Translations under genes and position numbers: made by a program
Notes under the pieces: generated by a model
The model's database searches: none
The model's input: the letters and a program-made list of their open reading frames with translations, nothing else
Told to the model about the DNA's origin: nothing
Source: Antrodiella citrinella
Lineage: Eukaryota > Basidiomycota > Agaricomycetes > Polyporales > Steccherinaceae
Assembly: GCA_004802725.1 (NCBI GenBank)
Contig: SGPM01000504.1
Location: 1-15,008 of the forward strand
DNA: 15,008 nt
Reading direction: 5' to 3'
Shown here: positions 9,607 to 15,008 of the stretch, in pieces
How the letters are laid out: each line of letters opens with the position of its first letter
How positions within the stretch are numbered: the stretch's first letter is position 1

Positions 9607-9911
9607 GTCCGGGCGTCATGATAGACAACCCTGTCAAAATCGTAGGCAGATGATTAGGCATAAACACGATGAGAACGAGCCCTAACGACGTACATTGGCA
9701 TCCAACGCATCAAATTGCCTGTTCCGTGGATCAGCTGATACTCATTCTTGACACACCTCACGACTCTCTCCATGTCAGAGGCCGAAACCGAAAGATTCTG
9801 CGTGCTGACCGTTGTACCGAATACTCCAATACACTAATTTGGATGACGAAAGACCCTGCTGCGACACACGAAGAATAACCTCCTTCACGGCTTTCGGGCG
9901 CACGATGTTAG
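8716..9911 (-). mobile_element. Decayed Tc1/mariner (IS630-type) DNA transposon
   Basis: The stretch covers everything recognisable as transposon coding sequence. It runs from a degenerate N-terminal helix-turn-helix part (minus strand from about 9911, with a KAVKEVILRVSQQGLSS-like segment, then LDA-like residues near 9700) through the catalytic domain to the stop at 8716. The element is old: its frame is broken in several places. I could not identify terminal inverted repeats or a duplicated TA target site, so the true ends are unknown. It lies between the RING gene and the Ser-rich gene without visibly interrupting either. Confidence -1.
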
Positions 9912-10509
9912 AGATGAGTACGACACTCAGACCTGAGGTGGCGTTCTAACTTCTCGTTGGGCATCATAGGGTGTGATTTTGAGCGTGACCACAGTAAGAG
10001 GCTTCTGAACTCAGCGAGGGGGCGTCACATAGCTTGCGAAACTCTGCTATTGCACTGTGGCGACATAGGCGCTCATCCATATGTCATGCTGGATAACTTT
10101 CACCATCTTCCTCTTGCATATGGGTCTTACTCAATGCGGCTCGATATCCTCAGCTTTTCACGGAATTCGAACCGTCAAACAGAGTCGCCCCTTCACATGA
10201 CCAGGATTCTAGGCACGGTCCCCTACATGATCTGGTTTGGTCTTGGTGGCTGGCCTTGGCGCGGAAGACTCGGACGGTTGCCAGTGCGGGCCAGCGTGCT
10301 GCTGAATGCGATCGATATTGTACGACCCCGGCACAACCGGCGCTGAGACCTGTGATATTCGCAACGGAGAGGTAGTACGTGGTCAGGTAAGCTGGAACAT
10401 CGTGCTCTGCTGACGATTGACGTGGTCACTGCCAGATGTCTCTGCAAAGATCTTGGGTCAAACTCTTTGTATATACGCCTCAGCTACGAACGCCATGGCA
10501 CCACTACCA
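9912..10509. other. Intergenic stretch, no gene supported
   Basis: This lies between the transposase relic and the 3' end of the Ser-rich gene. A plus-strand open frame (9957-10346) and overlapping minus frames are present, but they show no recognisable domain, poor residue composition and no matching splice structure. Part of this stretch may be further transposon debris. The end adjoining 10510 should hold the 3'UTR of the minus-strand gene. Confidence -1.
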
Positions 10510-11403
10510 TCACCTTGTCCTGCTAGACCTTCGCACTGTGCGTTCTGCCCTCTTCGCGCGGGACACCTTCGCCTCCTTCTTGTCTTCATTCCTTAGTGTC
10601 GCCGATTTTTGATACTTGAGTCGGCTGCGAATCATATCATCCACCGGCCATGAATCGGCATAGTTTCTTATGAAAGCAAACCGATCCCTACACTGAGAAA
10701 CTACTTGTCAACGCAGTGTTCGGCCTAGATGACTCCGTAGAACTTACATGGCGCCGAATCTCCTCAATCTTGTCAAGGGGTTGCGCGGTGAAGGGCAGCT
10801 TGACATCCATGGATTCTAGGACCCTATCCTTGACGAACTCCTGGCGAAGGCATGTGAGTTACATATCGTTTCATCCCGGAAATCTCCCACCTTCACCGCT
10901 TCATAGTCTTCCCTAGACCAATTTACCACATTTGACAACTTGTAACCTCCGCGGTTCGGCCTGCCAGCCTCTCCGGTTGGTTTTGGGATCTTCTTCGAGT
11001 TGTCATCTTCAGAGGAGCCCTCCGAACCAGCCCTTCCAGCTCGGGAAGGCGTGCCTTTCCTCCATTCCGTTTTCGCTGGAGACGGACTGCGAGCTGATCT
11101 TGAATCACTGGAACTATCTGGGCTTTGGGTTCGCCTGCTGCCTACAGTAGCTGCTGCAGACCCCGATGGCCCTGAAGTGAAGCGTACTGATCTTTCCGGA
11201 GTTGAAGGCGGTGTGTGATGCGTGGACCCTACCGAAGTTGCTCGAGAGGAAGAGCGGTAGGGATGCGCACGATGGACGTGTTGCGGCGTCCGAGTGAACC
11301 TGAAACGGGAAGGCCCTAAGATAGAGCGATCTAACGTGTTTCCTGCATGGTTCCTAGGAAGTATCTCTGTGTGGTCAATGCAATCAAAGGCGTCTGAATC
11401 CAT
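10510..11403 (-). CDS. Ser-rich disordered protein with a conserved basic C-terminal module, function unknown
   Basis: Three exons (11403-10891, 10840-10748, 10692-10510) splice in frame to 262 residues. The 50-nt and 55-nt introns have GTGGGA and GTAAGT donors. Residues 1-130 are rich in Ser, Arg and Pro and look disordered. From about residue 138 a module begins with KIPKPTGEAGRPNRGGYKL, continues with WSREDYEAVKEFV, and ends with FAFIRNYADSWPVDDMIRSR followed by a Lys/Arg-rich tail. I recall a similar IPKP.GE.GRPN.GGY motif from many uncharacterised agaricomycete proteins, often multicopy; this is memory, not a search result. The basic tail and helical pattern would allow nucleic-acid or chromatin binding, but this is speculation. 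The gene is head-to-head with the WD40-like gene, 177 bp away. The intact reading frame argues that it is a real gene. Confidence -1.
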
Positions 11404-11580
11404 GTCAGTGGTTTCGTAGCATGGAATGACGATCCAACGGGGACATCAAACGATCTTCAAGGCCACGAGCTTAATGGCAAGTCGCTTGGATTTGGCGCTC
11501 GACCGCCATCCGTTTTGACTCGCTCGGACTGCCCTTATTTCCTCCCCTTTTCCATTGAACCCACCTGTATAGAATTCCCA
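11404..11580. promoter_or_regulatory. Short bidirectional promoter
   Basis: Only 177 bp separate the ATG of the minus-strand Ser-rich gene (11403) from the chosen ATG of the plus-strand WD40-like gene (11581). Both core promoters and 5'UTRs must share it, unless their UTRs overlap. I see no clear TATA box. The plus side has a pyrimidine-rich tract (about 11530-11575) just before the start. Confidence -1.
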
Positions 11581-13577
11581 ATGGCGGTTCAGAAGTTCCA
11601 GCTAAAGAACACATTCCAGGCCTCCAAAGATGCCACACTCTGCGTAAGGTTCTCTGCATTTGGTCGATACTTATGCGCGTCAGGTGAGCTTGGCACCATC
11701 CCATATGCTGGAAACGTATATTTCTTCTTTCTGACATCTACAAAAGGTTACGGCGGCGCTTTCTGTTGGGAATTGAAGACCTTAGCATCGATGAAAATCA
11801 GCACCTCTTTTTCTTCAAAGCCGAAACACGTTTACCCTGCGTGTTCCTGGCTCTACTTTGCCAAGACCTCCCAACATGTTCTGCTGTTGGGAAACATGAA
11901 GGGTCGTCTCATTGCGATGGATTGGAACGAAACGGAAGAGGTGGGTGATCAGGAGCTGGCTCCAAGCTTGAGGTCGTACGTCTCACTGACTCTCACTGGC
12001 GGTCTGTCCAGGAATTCAATGACGAGCTGCGGCGGTCTTTCCCGGATTCGCCGGAGTCTGAGATCGTTTCTCTTGACGTGCATCGTACCGAAGTCGCAGA
12101 GGGACATAGAGCTTGGATTGCAGCATCCTATCGTGACCATTCTGTATGCGTTTGGACCATGGAAGCCGGGCCGCATCAGTCAGCGGAGATCGTCTTCAAG
12201 ATTCAGACGGATGGGTCGGTGATGCCAAGAACCGTGCGCGTTGATCACAAATCCAAAGACATACATGTCTTCTCTCATCGGGACGGACAGGTGTAAGTGG
12301 TCACAATCTCTTAATCAGATGTCAACGACGACACTTACTGCCACGGTACCTCAGTATCAAGTTAGATCCGAAGACGGGAATACCATGCTTGTATAAACAC
12401 AACGGACCCAGTGTGATGTGAGTCATCTTCTTTTGAACTCGTCTGATCACAATTTACCATACCACAACAAGGGCCGCCGTAGATATCGATTATCACAGGG
12501 AGAGGTTCGTAACATGCACGGAGCGAGGATTTCAGCTGCACCAACTGGGAAACCTCTCACACATTCTCTCGTTGGAAAGCGAACCGCCCATCGTCTCCTT
12601 TGCAAAGCATGTGGCATTCGTAGATAACGGAAACCTGGTGGTTACCGGTACCGATGCTGGCAAAGCCGTTGTGTATGATGCGGAAACTGGCAAACGTATG
12701 CAAGACCTCACTTATCCAGGAGGAGGGCTTGTTCAGCCTGTCACGGTGAGTTGTACACCTCCCTCATGATTGTCAGTGTACGGTCGTTTATGATTTTAGG
12801 CTTGCGATCTGCAGGACATCTCCCTCATTGCCATGGCCGGCTCTACTCGTACAAGCGCTGATGGTTCCAAAGTACTCGTATGGACGAAGAAACGTACCTC
12901 CAACACCGTTCAAGTTGATTCGCCATCAAGCACGGTGCGTGGCGGACGCGGTTACGCGTTGCCCAGGGTCCCGAAAAGACTGATGAAGGGTGTCGCGGGT
13001 ACTCTTCTGCTGTTCACAATTTTTGCGCTGGGTTGGATTGGAAGCACACACATGGACGGGGTGCGCTGTTTTTACCTCTCAAATGCAGGAGCTGCTGACA
13101 TCTGAAGCTTCTCAGTTAGGACCTTCCGTTCACCGTTTTTTGGACCTGGTCGGGCTCCCAAGCGTGACGCCTCATCATCGTTTCACAGCAGCTTATACGG
13201 AGACCATCAGCCTCCCCGAGCGTAAGACCGTTACGCACACCGAGCACATCGCGGTCATCTCGTCCCCTACAACCTCTGTCATATTCATGGAGCAACAACC
13301 AATCACGGAATTTGTCACAAAGCTGCAGGTAGTGACCACCGTCGTAACGGAATTGCCGCCTGCCACCACAATTCGACATGTGGTTACCATACGTGAAACC
13401 TACACTGCTCCTTCAACTCCACAGTCCCAACCTGCAGATCCCTTTGCCTTCACCATCACTGTCGGGGGAGCCGAAGATACCAGGGAGGTGGTAAGAGTAC
13501 CAGCCCAGGGAAACGTAGAGGGACAGGTCGTCGGAGGGGATCTCCAGCAGAAGGATGGCGGTCAAGAAACGAGATAG
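11581..13577 (+). CDS. WD40-like beta-propeller protein with one membrane span and a Thr/Val-rich C-terminal domain
   Basis: Seven exons (11581-11683, 11747-11940, 12012-12292, 12355-12417, 12472-12745, 12800-13060, 13116-13577) splice in frame to 545 residues; introns are 54-71 nt. ATG 11581 (MAVQKFQL) is preceded by CCCA and followed by G, a good fungal context. Residues about 15-330 show degenerate WD40-type repeats, for example CVRFSAFGRYLCASG, HSVCVWTME near 143-151, and GTDAGKAVVYDAETG near 273-287. A basic patch (RVPKRLMK) precedes a hydrophobic span at about 369-386 (VAGTLLLFTIFALGWIG). By the positive-inside rule the propeller would be cytosolic and the last 150 residues lumenal or extracellular. 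That tail is Thr/Val/Ser-rich (TVTHTEHI, TTVVTELPPATT) and may be O-mannosylated. No N-terminal signal peptide is seen. A link between a cytosolic scaffold and the cell wall or secretory lumen is inference. The gene converges with the next one. Confidence -1.
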
Positions 13578-13790
13578 AGCTATTGATGCGCAGCGATATC
13601 TAAGGCTCATGCATCATGCTTCTGTCTTCGTTCGAGCTTCAGTATTTATTGTGCTTTCAGTATCTATCGTGCTTTAAGTATTTATCGTTGCTTTTGTAAA
13701 GTGTCGGATAATTTATTTATGCAATCGTACCAGCAGTGAATGAATCATGGTCACAAAAACTCACCATCCTGGTACACGTCTGTTATGTAA
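13578..13790. terminator. Convergent 3' intergenic region
   Basis: These 213 bp lie between the stop codons of two converging genes and should hold both transcript 3' ends. The sequence is T-rich with ATTTATT stretches, as expected for fungal polyadenylation regions, and contains the tandem repeat listed separately. No gene is seen. Confidence -1.
13636..13689. repeat. Three tandem copies of an about 18-nt unit
   Basis: Units GCTTCAGTATTTATTGT (13636-13652), GCTTTCAGTATCTATCGT (13653-13670) and GCTTTAAGTATTTATCGTT (13671-13689), followed by the start of a fourth (GCTTTTGTAAAG). They are in the 3' flank of the WD40-like gene and would be transcribed in its 3'UTR. Each unit supplies an AGTATYTAT core. 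Confidence -1.
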
Positions 13791-14976
13791 CTAAGGTACG
13801 GTGGTTGAGGATTGCAGGAATTCCAGCAAGCCTCCTAACATGTTCGTCATGTCTGCCAAAGCTGCTAGCCAGTCAGCCCGCATGTCTGGTTCTTTCTCGC
13901 CCTCGTAAGCTTGCAGGCCTAGCCCCCACCATTTCATGCACAGCACGAGAGAGAACCATCCATCCAAGCCACACTTGTTCAGCGAGTCCCACTTGCGTGA
14001 GGTCCAATTCACGGGAAGGGGCTTTCCGTCAACAATGACCCTCCACTCCGGCTGCATGGAACACCACCACTTCCATACAAGCGGAGCAAACGTTTCCGCA
14101 AAAGTGGCGTCAATATGGACGTCCTGGAACGGGCGGCCTTCCTTGATCCACTGAACTAATTGAGGAGGTCGACTCGCCTTGGTGCCCAACATCTTCTTCG
14201 TGAGGGGAGCCGATTCATGCAGCTTCAGGCACCCGTCTGCCAAGGCAATGTATTCGGGCCCCAGAAGAGCGGGGTCGACGAGCAAACGACGACGGAAGTC
14301 GGCCGGAGACCACCTTGTCTTGGATTTTGACAGCAAGGGGGCGGATGTCATGATGGCCACATCCGTACCTATGATGGTGCTTGATGCGACGGGACCTCCT
14401 TCCGCTCCCTAAGAAACATCATCAAGTCAAATCCACCCGCATTGAGAAGAACGCCGCGACATACCAGTGAACCCCCCGCGCCGACTACATCAACAGAATC
14501 CAAAGATCCTTCTCCACCTTCGGCCGTGGCTGCCTCGGTTTGCGCGACGACCTCGGTTTGTGCGACGACATCGGTCTGCGCGGCGGCGTCGGTCTGCGTG
14601 TCGGCGTCGGTCTGTGCGACGGTGTCGGTCTGTGCGGAGGCCTCGTATCGAACCGTTTCCAGCTGCTTACTGGCCTCGCGTTGGAGCTCAATGACACGGG
14701 TATTTTGACGTTTCAAGGTCTGTTCCGAGCTTTCAAGTCTCTGCATGGTATCAAGTAACCTGGCATAGTTCTTGTCCGCTCGAGTAGTCAGGGTTTTCAC
14801 ATTCGAAGATTCCGAAACCTACGCGAAAAGACCCAGTGAGTATTCGGACGCATAAGGAACGCCTGGTCTCACTCACCATCATGCCGTCCAACTCTTTCTC
14901 GGCGTTGTCCAGCTCGGTTCTCAGCCGATCCACCTCATTTTTGAGGTCCAAATTCTCCCTGAGAAGGGCGTTACAC
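13791..14976 (-). CDS. Coiled-coil protein with a QT(D/E) repeat array and a Trp-rich C-terminal domain, 5' part beyond the right edge
   Basis: Visible exons: 14976-14877, 14818-14465 and 14408-13791, with an intron reaching the right edge; about 357 residues are seen. The first part (NLDLKNEVDRLRTELDNAEK, then MQRLESSEQTLKRQNTRV) is a heptad coiled coil. It is followed by six tandem hexapeptides with core QT(D/E), then a Gly/Ala linker. The C-terminal 190 residues form a distinct domain with VHIDATFAETFAPLVWKWWC, SMQPEWR and LDGWFSLVLCMKWWGLG. I recall a similar WWxxxQPxWR pattern in uncharacterised agaricomycete proteins, but I cannot name a function. The two complete introns are phase 0 (58 and 56 nt); the intron at the edge is phase 2. 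The architecture resembles the left-edge gene (same strand, coiled coil, many small introns), so the two may be paralogues. The protein start is outside the window. Confidence -1.
14533..14640 (-). repeat. Coding minisatellite, six 18-nt units
   Basis: Six units of 18 nt (for example CCTCGGTTTGCGCGACGA on the plus strand) run without interruption at 14533-14640. On the coding strand each gives a hexapeptide with core QTD or QTE. Unit length is a multiple of three, so gain or loss of copies keeps the frame. Confidence -1.
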
Positions 14977-15008
14977 CTACAATCTGAGAGTATAAGGGCT
15001 TTCTATAC

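Noticed and set aside
8590..10100. Terminal inverted repeats for the mariner relic
   Set aside because: Weak matches such as ATTTGAGC-like words near 8633 and 9975 were compared, but they are too short and imperfect to call ends.
9957..10346. 129-codon plus-strand open frame after the transposase relic
   Set aside because: No good start context, no recognisable domain and no continuation by splicing; composition looks random.
14442..14708. 88-codon plus-strand Ser/Val/Cys repeat open frame
   Set aside because: It is the antisense shadow of the QT(D/E) minisatellite; the minus strand has the coherent coiled-coil gene.
1..15008. CRISPR arrays, operons with ribosome binding sites, or other prokaryotic systems
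   Set aside because: Spliceosomal introns are pervasive and no spaced palindromic repeats are present, so the sequence is fungal nuclear DNA.

Overview
The window is nuclear DNA from a filamentous fungus, most likely an agaricomycete basidiomycete. Genes are close together on both strands. They are cut by many short introns (about 45-71 nt) with GTNNGT-type donors and YAG acceptors. Several predicted proteins belong to types I recall from mushroom-forming fungi. All gene models below were spliced by hand from frame continuity and splice consensus. None is supported by transcripts.

Layout from left to right. (1) 59-3042, minus: an intron-rich coiled-coil protein with a nuclear-type N-terminus, running off the left edge. 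(2) 3043-4167: a GC-rich, unresolved stretch between divergent genes. (3) 4168-6262, plus: a protein with a double-stranded beta-helix that carries a 2OG-Fe(II) dioxygenase (TET/JBP-like) HxD...H...R signature. (4) 6263-6793: a convergent intergenic region with short direct repeats. (5) 6794-8246, minus: a C3HC4 RING-finger protein. (6) 8716-9911, minus: a decayed Tc1/mariner-type DD34E transposase. (7) 10510-11403, minus: a Ser-rich protein with a conserved basic C-terminal module. (8) 11581-13577, plus: a WD40-like protein with one membrane span and a Thr/Val-rich tail. It is divergent from the preceding gene across a 177-bp shared promoter. (9) 13791 to beyond the right edge, minus: a second coiled-coil protein, with a tandem QT(D/E) array and a Trp-rich C-terminal domain.

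The genes do not form an obvious pathway or operon. The picture is of lineage-specific, probably multicopy fungal families interspersed with transposon debris. The points most worth checking are: the 17 consecutive phase-0 introns of the left coiled-coil gene and its one non-GT donor; the dioxygenase-like protein, which appears to keep its metal and 2OG ligands but has a frame break at one exon; the six-fold QT(D/E) array, which resembles dynein light chain (LC8) docking motifs; and the WD40-membrane-Thr/Val-rich architecture.
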